From positions 1 to 64,000 of the forward strand of contig JADZFR010000025.1 in NCBI GenBank assembly GCA_020849795.1: a stretch of DNA of 64,000 bases, in the 5' to 3' direction. Under the pieces are notes generated by a model, which ran no database searches, was not told the DNA's origin, and saw only the letters and a list, made by a program, of their open reading frames with translations. Source of the DNA: Planctomycetota bacterium (GTDB lineage: Bacteria; Planctomycetota; UBA8742; UBA2392). Position numbers and translations under genes: made by a program. Positions 31,161 to 41,203 of the stretch are shown here, piece after piece. Within the stretch, counting starts at the first letter, position 1; each line of letters opens with the position of its first letter.

Positions 31161-31861
31161 ATGCGTTTCTGGCAGTTACTTGCAGTCAGTGTATTGCTGG
31201 CGTGTTCGACGTACGCACTGCATGCACAGGCGGTTGGCGATGAAGTCGCCAACAAGGTGTTTTTGAATTCATGGAACACTCCCGGCGGGTTCAACGAAGT
31301 CACGGATTACCGTGGCAGCGTGTTGCTTCTGGACTGGTTTGGCACCACGTGAGGGCACTGCCAAAGCGCCGTGCCGCGCTTCAATGAGCTCAAGACGCTG
31401 TACGAGACGCAGGGGCTGGAGATTGTTGCTGCAAACTATGCGCAGAACGACACCGAGATCCAGGACTTCATCACCACTTACGGCGCAACCTACGGGATGG
31501 CGCGCGTGGCTGACGACTCCGGATACACTGTGCCGTCGTACTCGACTGTGTTTGCCATCGACAGGCAGGGGCGCTTGCTGTGGTCAGGGTCATCCAGCCT
31601 GGTGACCAACGCGATGGTGGAAGATTGGCTTTCGCCCCCCGCCGGCAAAGACGGGGGCAAGAAAGAAGAAGGTTGCAGTACAAGCCCGGCGCCAGGCGGC
31701 AGTGCAGCCGCCGCAGTGCTGGCAGCGCTGGCGGTGCTGGGCTTGCGCAGTAAACGAATCAAGGCGCGACGTGTGGGTGCATTGCGCGCCGGCAGCACGG
31801 TGGTTGGCAAGGACAGTGGCACGCCAGGGGCGCGCACTGACAGTTCCCAAGGGAGACAAGA

Positions 31862-31865
<4 letters not shown>
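31161..31865 (+). CDS. Selenoprotein candidate 1: thioredoxin-like protein, UGA at Cys position (U-G-H-C)
   Basis: 234 residues if TGA 31350-31352 is read as selenocysteine (residue 64). Signal peptide MRFWQLLAVSVLLACSTYA. A thioredoxin/TlpA fold (about 28-165) runs through the TGA: YRGSVLLLDWFGTT-U-GHCQSAVPRFNELKT, then a VPSYSTVFAID cis-proline loop and RQGRLLWSG. The frame before and after the TGA is identical and the TGA sits exactly where the first active-site Cys belongs; Cys67 is the resolving residue. A SECIS-like hairpin follows. The C-terminus has EEGC, a Gly/Ala hydrophobic helix and RSKR, like a MYXO-CTERM anchor, but 35 or so residues continue after it. Its stop overlaps the next ATG (ATGA), so the two are cotranslated. 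Probable extracytoplasmic redox protein. The alternative is a truncated 63-residue peptide. Confidence 0.85.
31364..31381 (+). promoter_or_regulatory. Candidate bacterial SECIS hairpin (selenoprotein 1)
   Basis: Perfect 6-bp stem AAGCGC (31364-31369) / GCGCTT (31376-31381) with loop CGTGCC. The loop begins 17 nt after the TGA and has G in its second position. A competing weaker pairing GGCAC (31354-31358) / GTGCC (31371-31375) exists. Confidence 0.65.
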
Positions 31866-33286
<1,421 letters not shown>

Positions 33287-33309
33287 GTGTCAGTCCGACA
33301 TCCACAACA

Positions 33310-33342
33310 AAGCCGCCGCGACACTGCGGCGGCTTCTGTTTT
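33310..33342 (+). terminator. Rho-independent terminator
   Basis: Perfect 10-bp stem AAGCCGCCGC (33310-33319) / GCGGCGGCTT (33326-33335), GACACT loop, then TTCTGTTTT. It ends the selenoprotein 1 operon. Confidence 0.9.
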
Positions 33343-33418
33343 AAGTACCGCGGCCGGGAGGGGTGACATCATCGGCGCAACAGGCATGATCTGTTACGAT
33401 GCCTGTCCGAGGTGACCC

Positions 33419-34834
33419 ATGCGCATACCGATTACACTCACTTTGCTGCTGACGATGGGCGGGCTTGTCGTTGCCCAGGACCAACCTGAAGACCGCCTGA
33501 GCAAGCTGGAAAAGCGGGTCAGCGAGCTGGAGAAAGAAAACGCTGACCTCAAGCGCCGCGTCGAGGCGCTTGAGAAGAAGCTCGGCGGCGCGCCCGCCGG
33601 CCCGGTCTTGTGGCAGTTTGAACTCAAGAGTGACCAGAAGGGCTCAGCCCATGTCGCCGACGTCGATGGCGACGGCAAACCCGAGATCCTATTCGGCACC
33701 TACTACGGCGACGAACACCTGTATTGCGTCGATGCAGCCACCGGCAAGCTGCGCTGGAAGCACAAGTCCGACGGCGGCCCGCTGGATGCAAGCGTTGCCG
33801 TGGCTGACCTCGATGGCGACGGCAAACCCGAGGTGCTGTCCGGCGATTCGGCCTACGGCAAGCTCTACTGTCTGGGCGCCGACGGAAAACCCAAAGGCGT
33901 GTTCCAGTTGCCCAGCGGCACCGACTCGCCGCCCGCCGTGGCTGACCTTGACGGCGACGGCGTAGTCGAGGTGCTCGCCGGCAGCATGTGGCAGCGCGAC
34001 GGCGACGGGGCAGTCACCTGCTTCAACGGTAAGTCGCGCGTGAAAGTCTGGGAGCGCCGCTTCAAGGGCTGCGTGCAAAGCGAGCCGGTGCTGGCCGACC
34101 TCAACGCCGACGGCGTTCTCGACGCGATCATCACCACCTGGCGCGGCGATCGAAAAATCCACGCCCTCAACGGCAAAGACGGCGCGTCGCTGTGGGAGTT
34201 CGAAACCCGCGGCAACGACAAGTCGATGGGCATGTATCACGGCGTCGCGATCAGCGGCACCGGCGAGAGCGTGACCGTCTACGCCGCAACCTGCGAAGGC
34301 GACGTCTACGCGCTGGACGCCGCCGGCAAGCAGCGCTGGCACAAGCGGCCCGGTGGGTACTTGTTCGCGCCGATCACGATTGCCGACTTTGACGGCGATG
34401 GCCGCGATGAGCTTGCTCTGGGCAGCAGCAAACTTCACGTGCTGAATGCCGAAGACGGCAGCGAAGCGTGGTCTGCGACGCTGGCGACAAGCCTCGACCG
34501 CGGATGCGCGCCTGTCGACGCTGATGGCGATGGCGACCTGGATGTCCTGTACTTCGTGGGCTGCAGCGTGATTGCCCGCGACGGCAAAAGCGGCGAAGTC
34601 ACGTTCACTTTCGACGCGCCCCGCAAGGGCACCACGTACGAAGAAATCAGCAGCGCGCCAGTGGTCGCGGACTTCGATGGCGACGGCACGCTGGACGTCT
34701 TCTTTGTGATCGGCGAAGGCACCAGCACCGACGACTTCAAGGGCAATCATGGTTTGGCGATGGCGATCAGGCTGAAAGGCAAGGGCAGCGGCTGGCCGAC
34801 GTTTCGCGGCAACCTGCGCCGCACCGGGCGCTAA
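33419..34834 (+). CDS. Exported FG-GAP/PQQ-like beta-propeller protein
   Basis: 471 residues; GAGGTG 5 nt upstream of the ATG; signal peptide MRIPITLTLLLTMGGLVVAQ. A short coiled coil (about 22-58; LSKLEKRVSELEKENADLK) is followed by a beta-propeller built from FG-GAP-type repeats with calcium-binding DVDGDGKPEIL, DLDGDGKPEVL, DLDGDGVVEVL and DFDGDGRDELAL, alternating with PQQ-like strands (VDAATGKLRWK). Such proteins usually mediate binding outside the cell rather than catalysis. It lies between the terminator at 33310 and the aminotransferase gene. Confidence 0.85.
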   Translation: MRIPITLTLLLTMGGLVVAQDQPEDRLSKLEKRVSELEKENADLKRRVEALEKKLGGAPAGPVLWQFELKSDQKGSAHVADVDGDGKPEILFGTYYGDEHLYCVDAATGKLRWKHKSDGGPLDASVAVADLDGDGKPEVLSGDSAYGKLYCLGADGKPKGVFQLPSGTDSPPAVADLDGDGVVEVLAGSMWQRDGDGAVTCFNGKSRVKVWERRFKGCVQSEPVLADLNADGVLDAIITTWRGDRKIHALNGKDGASLWEFETRGNDKSMGMYHGVAISGTGESVTVYAATCEGDVYALDAAGKQRWHKRPGGYLFAPITIADFDGDGRDELALGSSKLHVLNAEDGSEAWSATLATSLDRGCAPVDADGDGDLDVLYFVGCSVIARDGKSGEVTFTFDAPRKGTTYEEISSAPVVADFDGDGTLDVFFVIGEGTSTDDFKGNHGLAMAIRLKGKGSGWPTFRGNLRRTGR

Positions 34835-34866
34835 GTGCCGGGGCCGCACTTTGCTAGGATGTCTGC

Positions 34867-36000
34867 ATGCTCGACTCAGCCCAAGCGCGAAGCCTGTTTC
34901 CCGTCACCAACGACTGGGCGTACCTCAACAACGCCTATCGCGGGCCGATCAGCCTGCCCGCCGCCGCTGCCGCCAAAGGCTACATTGACAGTCTGTGCAC
35001 CCGGGGCGTCACCGCATGGGCCGACTGGGAGCGCATCTGGGAAGACACCCACAGCGAGTTCGCCGCGTTCATCGGCGCGGCCCGCGACGAAGTGCAGTTG
35101 CTCGCCAACGCCACCGACGCGCTGACGCGCGTCACCCTCGGCATCGACTGGCAGCCGGGTGACCACGCCATCGTCTACCTGCGCGACTACCCCGGCGTTG
35201 TGCGCCCCGTGCTTGACCTGGTGCGCCGCGGCGTACAGGTCACCACACTGCCCGAGCCCGAGAACGGGCAGCGCAGCGTGCGGTCGTTCGTGGACGCCTT
35301 TACGCCCCGCACCCGGCTGGTGGCAGCCAGCTGGGTGGACTTTCGCAGCGGCTTCAAACTTGACGTCGCAGCCCTGGCCGGCGCGTGCCGTGCGCGCGGC
35401 GTGTTGTGCGCCATAGATGCCGTGCAGGCCATCGGCGCCAATCCCGTAGACGCGCACGCCCTTGGCGCAGACGCCCTGACCTTTGCCAGCCGCAAGTACC
35501 TCAACGGCCTCGACGCCATCGGCGCGCTGTACATCCGGGCCGACGCAATTGACAAGGTCGCACCCCACAGCCGCGGCACCTACAGCGTGCCGCGCCCCTT
35601 TGACTTCAACTCCGTCGAGCAGCCACACGCCGACGGGGCCCGCCGTTACATGCTGGGCGCGCCGGCCATGCCGCAGGTGTATGCGCTGCAAGCCGCGCTG
35701 CGGCTGCAACGCGAAACGGGCACGGCCGCCATTCACGCGGCAACAGCGAAGCTGGCGCAGGAGACCCGTGAACGCGCGCGGGCGGCGGGGTTTGCGACCT
35801 TCGGCGACGATTGGCCGGCTGAAGCCCGCAGCCAGATCGTCAGCATCCGGCGAGACGGCAAACTCGCATCCGAAGACCTGTCTGACCGGTTGATGGCCGC
35901 GAAGGTCGCGGCGTCGGCAAGGCAGGGAATATTGCGAATCGCGCCGCACTGGTATAACACCAGCGCCGACCTACAGCGGTTGTTTGCGGCACTTGAGTGA
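34867..36000 (+). CDS. PLP-dependent class V aminotransferase-like enzyme
   Basis: 377 residues, cytoplasmic. Class V fold: substrate/anchor motif YLNNAYRGPISLP, D184 and Q187 in CAIDAVQAIGANPVD, and catalytic K210 in TFASRKYLNG, which forms the internal aldimine. The family includes cysteine desulfurases, selenocysteine lyases and kynureninase-like enzymes. The C-terminal active-site Cys of desulfurases is not visible (the corresponding region reads SARQGILRIAPHWYN), so a desulfurase or selenocysteine lyase activity is unlikely. Substrate unknown. AGGA lies 9 nt upstream. Followed by glyA 40 nt downstream; both are PLP enzymes of amino-acid metabolism. Confidence 0.85.
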   Translation: MLDSAQARSLFPVTNDWAYLNNAYRGPISLPAAAAAKGYIDSLCTRGVTAWADWERIWEDTHSEFAAFIGAARDEVQLLANATDALTRVTLGIDWQPGDHAIVYLRDYPGVVRPVLDLVRRGVQVTTLPEPENGQRSVRSFVDAFTPRTRLVAASWVDFRSGFKLDVAALAGACRARGVLCAIDAVQAIGANPVDAHALGADALTFASRKYLNGLDAIGALYIRADAIDKVAPHSRGTYSVPRPFDFNSVEQPHADGARRYMLGAPAMPQVYALQAALRLQRETGTAAIHAATAKLAQETRERARAAGFATFGDDWPAEARSQIVSIRRDGKLASEDLSDRLMAAKVAASARQGILRIAPHWYNTSADLQRLFAALE

Positions 36001-36040
36001 AGCCGGCCCCGGCGCCCGGCCACATTCCGAAGGACCTGCC

Positions 36041-37237
36041 ATGCCAACCATCCAGGAACTGATCGCCCGCGAGCGACAGCGTCAGACCCACAGCATCAAC
36101 CTGATCGCCAGCGAGAACTTCGTCAGCGAAGCGATCCTGAATGCCATGGGCACGGTCTTCACCAACAAGTACGCCGAGGGCTATCCCGGCAAGCGCTGGT
36201 ATGGCGGCTGCGAGTTCACCGACATGGTCGAGCAGCATGCAATTGACCTGGCGCGCCAACTGTTCAAGGCCGAGCACGCCAACGTGCAGCCGCACAGCGG
36301 CACGCAAAGCAATCTGGCGGCCTACATGGCGCTGATCAAACCCGGCGACAAGGTGCTGGCATTCAAGCTTGAACACGGCGGTCACCTCAGCCACGGCGCG
36401 GCCTTCAACGCCAGCGGCAAGTTCTACAAGTTCGTGCACTACGGCGTGAGCCGCGAGACCGGGCGGATCGACGAAGACGAATATACGCGCCTGCTGAAAG
36501 AAAACCCCGACGTCAAACTGGTCGTGACCGGGGCCAGCAGCTATCCCCGCGCCATTGATTTCAAGCGACTGGCGGCCATCGCGCGCGAGCACGGCGCGAT
36601 GTTCATGGCCGACATCGCGCACATCTCGGGCCTCGTGGCGGCCGGCGAACACCAAAGCCCCGTCGACGTCGCCGACGTCGTCACCATGTCGACCCACAAG
36701 ACAATCCGCGGGCCGCGCGGCGGCATGATCGTGTGCAGCAGCAAGTTTGCCTCCAAGATTGATCGCGCCGTGTTTCCCGGCGGCCAAGGCGGGCCTCTGG
36801 TGCACGTGATCGCTGCCAAGGCCGCCATGCTGGAAGAGGCGCTCAGGCCCGATTTCAAGCAGTACCAGCGGCAGGTGGTCGCCAACGCCAAGGCCATGGC
36901 CAAGGCCTTCACCGAGATCAACCCCAAGCGCTACCGCGTGCTTACTGGCGGCACTGACAACCACATGGTGATGGTGGACATCACCGGCACGGGCAAGAAC
37001 GGCATCGAGATCGAGAACCTGCTGGGCGAACAGAAGATCTACGTGAACAAGAATTTTATCCCGTACGACCCGTTGCCCGTAACGCAGACCAGCGGCATAC
37101 GCGTCGGCAGCCCGCTGCTGACCACGCTGGGCGCGACCGAGCAGCACTTCACGCAGGTCGTGCAACTGATTGATCGCGCGGTCTCAGGCGAGAACGTCGC
37201 GACGCAGGCGCAGTCGTTCATGGAATCACTGGCGTAA
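36041..37237 (+). CDS. glyA: Serine hydroxymethyltransferase GlyA
   Basis: 398 residues; the ATG at 36041 follows AAGGA and starts at the conserved N-terminal region. Interconverts serine and glycine with transfer of the one-carbon unit to tetrahydrofolate, using PLP. Conserved motifs: INLIASENF, NKYAEGYPGKRWYGG, NVQPHSGTQSN, DIAHISGL (D191, H194), STHKTIRGPRGG with PLP Lys K220, and FPGGQGGP. Length is close to normal. It sits 18 nt upstream of selenoprotein 2 and may be cotranscribed with it. Confidence 0.97.
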   Translation: MPTIQELIARERQRQTHSINLIASENFVSEAILNAMGTVFTNKYAEGYPGKRWYGGCEFTDMVEQHAIDLARQLFKAEHANVQPHSGTQSNLAAYMALIKPGDKVLAFKLEHGGHLSHGAAFNASGKFYKFVHYGVSRETGRIDEDEYTRLLKENPDVKLVVTGASSYPRAIDFKRLAAIAREHGAMFMADIAHISGLVAAGEHQSPVDVADVVTMSTHKTIRGPRGGMIVCSSKFASKIDRAVFPGGQGGPLVHVIAAKAAMLEEALRPDFKQYQRQVVANAKAMAKAFTEINPKRYRVLTGGTDNHMVMVDITGTGKNGIEIENLLGEQKIYVNKNFIPYDPLPVTQTSGIRVGSPLLTTLGATEQHFTQVVQLIDRAVSGENVATQAQSFMESLA

Positions 37238-37255
37238 ACCATTTCGAGGTGACTC

Positions 37256-38413
37256 ATGCGAACCGTGCTGTCGCTGGCCGTGCTGACACTACTGTTCCTG
37301 CCCGCCCGGGCGCAGGAACGCCCGGCTGTGAAGTTCGAGAACGTCGAGGTCAGCGGCATCACGCTCGACGCCGACGGCAAGCCGCTGGCCGGCATCTCCG
37401 TGGCCGATATGTGGAACTACGACGGAAAGTGGAGCGCCAATGGCGGCGCAAAGTCTGACGCCGAGGGCAAGTTCACGCTCACCGTCCGCACTTTTCCCGA
37501 TCAGCCGCAGCGCAGCTATCGCATCCAGGCCGGCGACGCCGACAGCAAGCTGGGCGCAGTCGCCATCGTGAAGGCCGACGCGCTCAAGAACCTGAAGTTC
37601 ACGTTGCAGCCGTTGGTCACCGTCAAAGGCACGCTCATGGGCGAAGAGGGTTTTGAGCCTGAAGCCGGAGGCTACGTCAACGTCTACTGGAAAGCCCCGC
37701 CCGTGTGGCTTTGCAGCACGCGCCTGACCACACAGAGCGCCAAGCCCGACGAAAAGGCCGTGGGCCAGGTTGTGTTTGAATTGCTGCTGCCCGTGGGCGA
37801 GTACAGCACGCTGATCAGCGCCGGAGAGGCGTTTCAGTACGCGCGGCCGGCAATCAGCACGCTGGCGGGCACGGCTGTCACGCTGGACGTGCCGCTGAAG
37901 ATTACGGCGCTGGCCAAGCACTACGGCAAGAAGGCGCCGGCGATCAACGTTGACTTCGTGCGCAACCTGCCGTCGGACATTGTGGGCAAGCGCGCCGCGC
38001 GCAAGGGCGATCCTGAACCGGTCACGCTCGACACGTTCAAGGGCCGCTGGGTGCTGCTTGAGTTCTGGGGTTTCTGGTGAGGCCCCTGCACGGGCCGCAG
38101 TTTGCCGGCACTGATGAAGTTCTGGGAAGAGCACAAAGAGCAGCAGGACAAGTTCGCGATCATCGCGATCCACAACCCCGACCAGCGGGCGGACACATTC
38201 GAGAAGCTCGACAAGCTGCTCGAGGAAAAGGGGATCATCAAGAAGTGGGGCCAGAATCTGCCGTTCACCGTGGTGCTCGACAACACCAAGACCAGCACCA
38301 CCAACTACGGCGTGCAAGCCTACCCAACCACAGTCCTGATCGACCCCGAAGGCAACGTAGTGAAAGGCGGCAGCGAAGCGATGCTGAAGCAGAAGCTGGA
38401 AGCCGCCAAGTAG
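37256..38413 (+). CDS. Selenoprotein candidate 2: carboxypeptidase-regulatory-like + thioredoxin domain, UGA at Cys position (U-G-P-C)
   Basis: 385 residues if TGA 38078-38080 is selenocysteine (residue 275). GAGGTG 5 nt upstream; signal peptide MRTVLSLAVLTLLFLPARAQ. Residues about 28-210 are carboxypeptidase-regulatory-like beta domains (GITLDADGKPLAGISVADM). The thioredoxin/TlpA domain (about 245-385) runs across the TGA: GRWVLLEFWGFW-U-GPCTGRSLPALMKFW, followed by FAIIAIHNPDQ and the cis-proline loop AYPTTVLIDPEG. The frame is unchanged and the resolving Cys is Cys278. A SECIS-like hairpin follows 13 nt after the TGA. Without recoding the product would end just before its active site. Probable periplasmic redox protein; the second gene after the aminotransferase/glyA pair. 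Confidence 0.87.
38094..38109 (+). promoter_or_regulatory. Candidate bacterial SECIS hairpin (selenoprotein 2)
   Basis: GCC-GC-AGTTT-GC-C-GGC: five base pairs with one bulged C on the 3' side; loop AGTTT begins 18 nt after the TGA with G second. A competing stem GGCCC (38081-38085) / GGGCC (38092-38096) is also possible. Confidence 0.6.
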
Positions 38414-39004
38414 AGCGCCGGGCCCTGAACTGATCTCGATGCGAGCGGAGCACCGGCAACACCAACTGCAGACAAGTGTCCCGGCCGCGCCCCAACTTGG
38501 CCACAGATCCAAGTGACGGTCCAATCAGCTGCAATTGGTTGATTAGCTTGGTGTCGGCTGCGCAGCGCTGCTGCCGCCGACGATGGTCTCGTCGATCTGC
38601 ACGCGGCCCGTGAGCGCGTCGCGTTCGCGGACATGCAGCATCTCGCGGAACTTGAGCGTCCACAGGCGCGCGGTCTTGTCGTTCACGCCAACCTGGCGCT
38701 GAAGCTGCTTGCTAGTGGCCCCGTCTTTCTCGGCGACCAGCAGGTTCGTTCGATGTGCGAACCCTGACAGCCTCAGGCCACGCAGCCGCTGATGCAGGCG
38801 CGATCTCCTTCTCCGTGAGGCATTTCACCTGGACCCTGCTGATCCACTTCGGTGCTGATCGGTTCGTCTGCCCGGCATTGAGCCGCCGCATTTCAAATCT
38901 GAAACGATTGCAGTTGCGCGCACCGCATTTGCGTGGCGAGTTTGACTTGGTGCGTGAGCGCCTGTGGTGCGCCGGCTTGAATGGGGCCAGCCCAAGGAGG
39001 AGCT
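38414..39004 (+). other. 591-bp non-coding gap with a transposase remnant
   Basis: No intact gene. The middle (38543-38770) holds a decayed IS1595-type transposase fragment on the minus strand. The last bases contain AAGGAGGAG, the ribosome site of the gene at 39005. I see no terminal inverted repeats or target duplication. Confidence 0.6.
38543..38770 (-). pseudogene. Remnant of an IS1595-family transposase
   Basis: Minus-strand translation gives NLLVAEKDGATSKQLQRQVG, then VNDKTARLWTLKFREM and LTGRVQIDETIVGG before a TAA at 38543-38545. This matches the middle of IS1595-type transposases: the helix-turn-helix (SxxQLxRxLGVxxKTA) and the first catalytic Asp of the DDE motif (VDETxVGG). The N-terminal zinc ribbon is not recognisable in frame, a stop codon occurs just upstream, and everything after the first Asp is missing. 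The element is dead. It lies next to selenoprotein 2. Confidence 0.65.
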
Positions 39005-41203
39005 ATGCGCACTTTCCTGCTGCTTGCGATGATCTATGCCGCGCCGGTGTTCGCGCAGACTGCCACCACCCCCGGCAGCATCGTGGACGAGATTCCGACC
39101 TGTCACTGTCTTGGCTTTCGCTGGCTGATCTCGGGCGACTCCGATCTCGACTGCACGGTCGCCGTGGAGTACCGCCAGGCAGGCACGACGGTGTGGCTAC
39201 CCGCGCAGCCAATGCTGCGCGTGGAGCCCGCCAGTGTCAGCGGCAATGCATTCGACCCGGGCAACCTGCTGGCGGGCAGCGTGCTGGACCTGCAGCCGGA
39301 CACTGATTACGAAATCCGGCTGACGCTGAACGATCCCGACGGCGGCGCCTCTGTGCAGACGCGCAACCTGCGTACGCGCGCGATTCCGGCTGACCCCGCT
39401 GCGCCAGTGCTCAAGTATGTCGCGCCTGGCTCGGGTGGCGGCGCGGGCTCGCAGTCCAATCCATACCTCGGCCTCGCGGCTGCGCAGGCAGGCGCGACCG
39501 CCGGCGATGTGTTCCTGCTGCAAGCGGGCACGTACTCGATTCCCAGTACCTTTACCTTTAACAGGAGCGGCACCGCCGGAAGCCCGATCGTGTGGCGCGG
39601 CGTGGATGCTGCAACCGTGATTCTCGATGGTGCGGGCAGCGCGCAGCCGGTGCTTTCGTTCTCAGGCAGCCAGCACCTGCACCTCGAGAAAGTCACCGTG
39701 CGCAACCCGCTGCGCACGGCGATCAGGGGCACGTCCACGAGAAACCTGGTGATCCGCGAGTGCGTGATTGACTGCTCGGCGGTTTCGCCGACCAGTGAAG
39801 CCTCGGGCATCCTGCTGCAGGGCGCCGGGCACGAGGGCGCGTACATTTCGCAGAACCGTATTCGCGGTAACATCGACTGGACCGGTGGCCGCAACCAGGA
39901 CGCATACGCCTGCGTGCTGCTGGGGCGCGGGCACATCATTCAATACAACGAGATCTACGACTGGTGGGACACGGCAGGCTTGGGCGGCAACGACACTACG
40001 GTCGACACCAGCGGCTGCGACATCCGCGGCAACGAGTTCCACAATGTCACCGACGACGGCATCGAAATGGACGGCGCGCGCTTCAACAATCGCATCTACG
40101 AAAACCGCTTCACCAACGTGCTGTGCGGCATCTCGTGCCAGCCGTGCCTTGCGGGGCCGACCTACATCGTGCGCAACGCGATCTACAACTACCAGCTCAA
40201 GCCGCTGAAGTTCCACATCCTCGGCAACACGCCCACAGGCATGCTGGTCTTTAACAACACGTTTGTGGGTGCTGACCCGCGCGGCATTGGCGGCGGCGAC
40301 TGGCGCAACTCGCACTTCCGCAACAACCTGTTTCTTGCCAGTGACGACTCCGGCGCGATCGCGTTTGACACCAACGCTCAGCGCTTCACGTGGGATTACA
40401 ACGGCTGGTATCAATCACCCGCGGCGTCCAACTTCGGCCGGCTTAACGGCGCCTACTACACAAGCCTGGCTGCGTTGCGTTCTGGGTTGGGACAGGAGAC
40501 GCACGGCCTGCTGGTCGACTATTCTGTATTCACCAGTGCGGCCATGCCGACACGCGGCGGTCTTGTGTATCCCTTCACCAGCGGCTTCTCGGCGCCCTAC
40601 ACGCCGGGCGCCGCAGATTTGACACTCAAGTCTGGAAGCAACGTCGCCGTCGACACGGGCATTACTCTGGCCAACATCACCGCCGGCAACGCGCCGGACC
40701 TCGGCGCCTACGAGCGCGGCGCCGGCGTGCCCGCTTACGGCCCCGCAGGTCACGGTGGCGGATCGTCAACACCCACTGCACCTTCTGCCGCCACCAATTG
40801 CACGGCATCGACGCTTTCCGGTCTGCGCATTCTTGTGAGCTTCGCCGACAACAGCAGCAATGAAGACGGTTTCCGGATTGAGCGGTCAGACGCCGGAGCG
40901 CCTTTCACCACCCTGACTACACTCGCAGCGGGCGTGACCGGATACGAAGACGCCGGTCTGACCGATGGCCTTTCTTACGGCTATCGGGTGATTGCCTTCA
41001 ACACAGTGGGCGACGCCGCGCCGTCCAACACCGCGACAGGCACGGCAGTGATCACACTGCCGGCTGGCACGGCCGGGCCGCCATCCGCTGCAGGCGGCGG
41101 CGGGTGCACGGGGGCGGGCGGCGCCGCGGGGATTCTGGCCTTGCTGCTGCTGATCGCGGCTTGTGTTTACGCGAGCTCAGCCCAGCGTTTGAAGCAGGCA
41201 TAG
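39005..41203 (+). CDS. Secreted right-handed parallel beta-helix protein with fibronectin III and C-terminal GGGGC anchor
   Basis: 732 residues; AAGGAGGAG 3 nt upstream of ATG 39005 decides the start. Signal peptide MRTFLLLAMIYAAPVFAQ. Fibronectin-like domain about 25-125; parallel beta-helix repeats about 140-560 (LHLEKVTVRNPLRTAIRGTS; RIRGNIDWTGGRNQDAY; IYENRFTNVLCGIS), a fold typical of polysaccharide lyases and adhesins; fibronectin III about 600-685; then GGGGC, a hydrophobic helix and a weakly basic end, similar to MYXO-CTERM signals. Catalytic residues cannot be identified. Its last 37 nt overlap the convergent HTH gene. Confidence 0.8.
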   Translation: MRTFLLLAMIYAAPVFAQTATTPGSIVDEIPTCHCLGFRWLISGDSDLDCTVAVEYRQAGTTVWLPAQPMLRVEPASVSGNAFDPGNLLAGSVLDLQPDTDYEIRLTLNDPDGGASVQTRNLRTRAIPADPAAPVLKYVAPGSGGGAGSQSNPYLGLAAAQAGATAGDVFLLQAGTYSIPSTFTFNRSGTAGSPIVWRGVDAATVILDGAGSAQPVLSFSGSQHLHLEKVTVRNPLRTAIRGTSTRNLVIRECVIDCSAVSPTSEASGILLQGAGHEGAYISQNRIRGNIDWTGGRNQDAYACVLLGRGHIIQYNEIYDWWDTAGLGGNDTTVDTSGCDIRGNEFHNVTDDGIEMDGARFNNRIYENRFTNVLCGISCQPCLAGPTYIVRNAIYNYQLKPLKFHILGNTPTGMLVFNNTFVGADPRGIGGGDWRNSHFRNNLFLASDDSGAIAFDTNAQRFTWDYNGWYQSPAASNFGRLNGAYYTSLAALRSGLGQETHGLLVDYSVFTSAAMPTRGGLVYPFTSGFSAPYTPGAADLTLKSGSNVAVDTGITLANITAGNAPDLGAYERGAGVPAYGPAGHGGGSSTPTAPSAATNCTASTLSGLRILVSFADNSSNEDGFRIERSDAGAPFTTLTTLAAGVTGYEDAGLTDGLSYGYRVIAFNTVGDAAPSNTATGTAVITLPAGTAGPPSAAGGGGCTGAGGAAGILALLLLIAACVYASSAQRLKQA

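Noticed and set aside
34867-36000. Class V aminotransferase as a selenocysteine lyase or SufS feeding the selenoproteins
   Set aside because: The fold fits, but the C-terminal catalytic Cys region is absent, so desulfurase or lyase chemistry is not supported.
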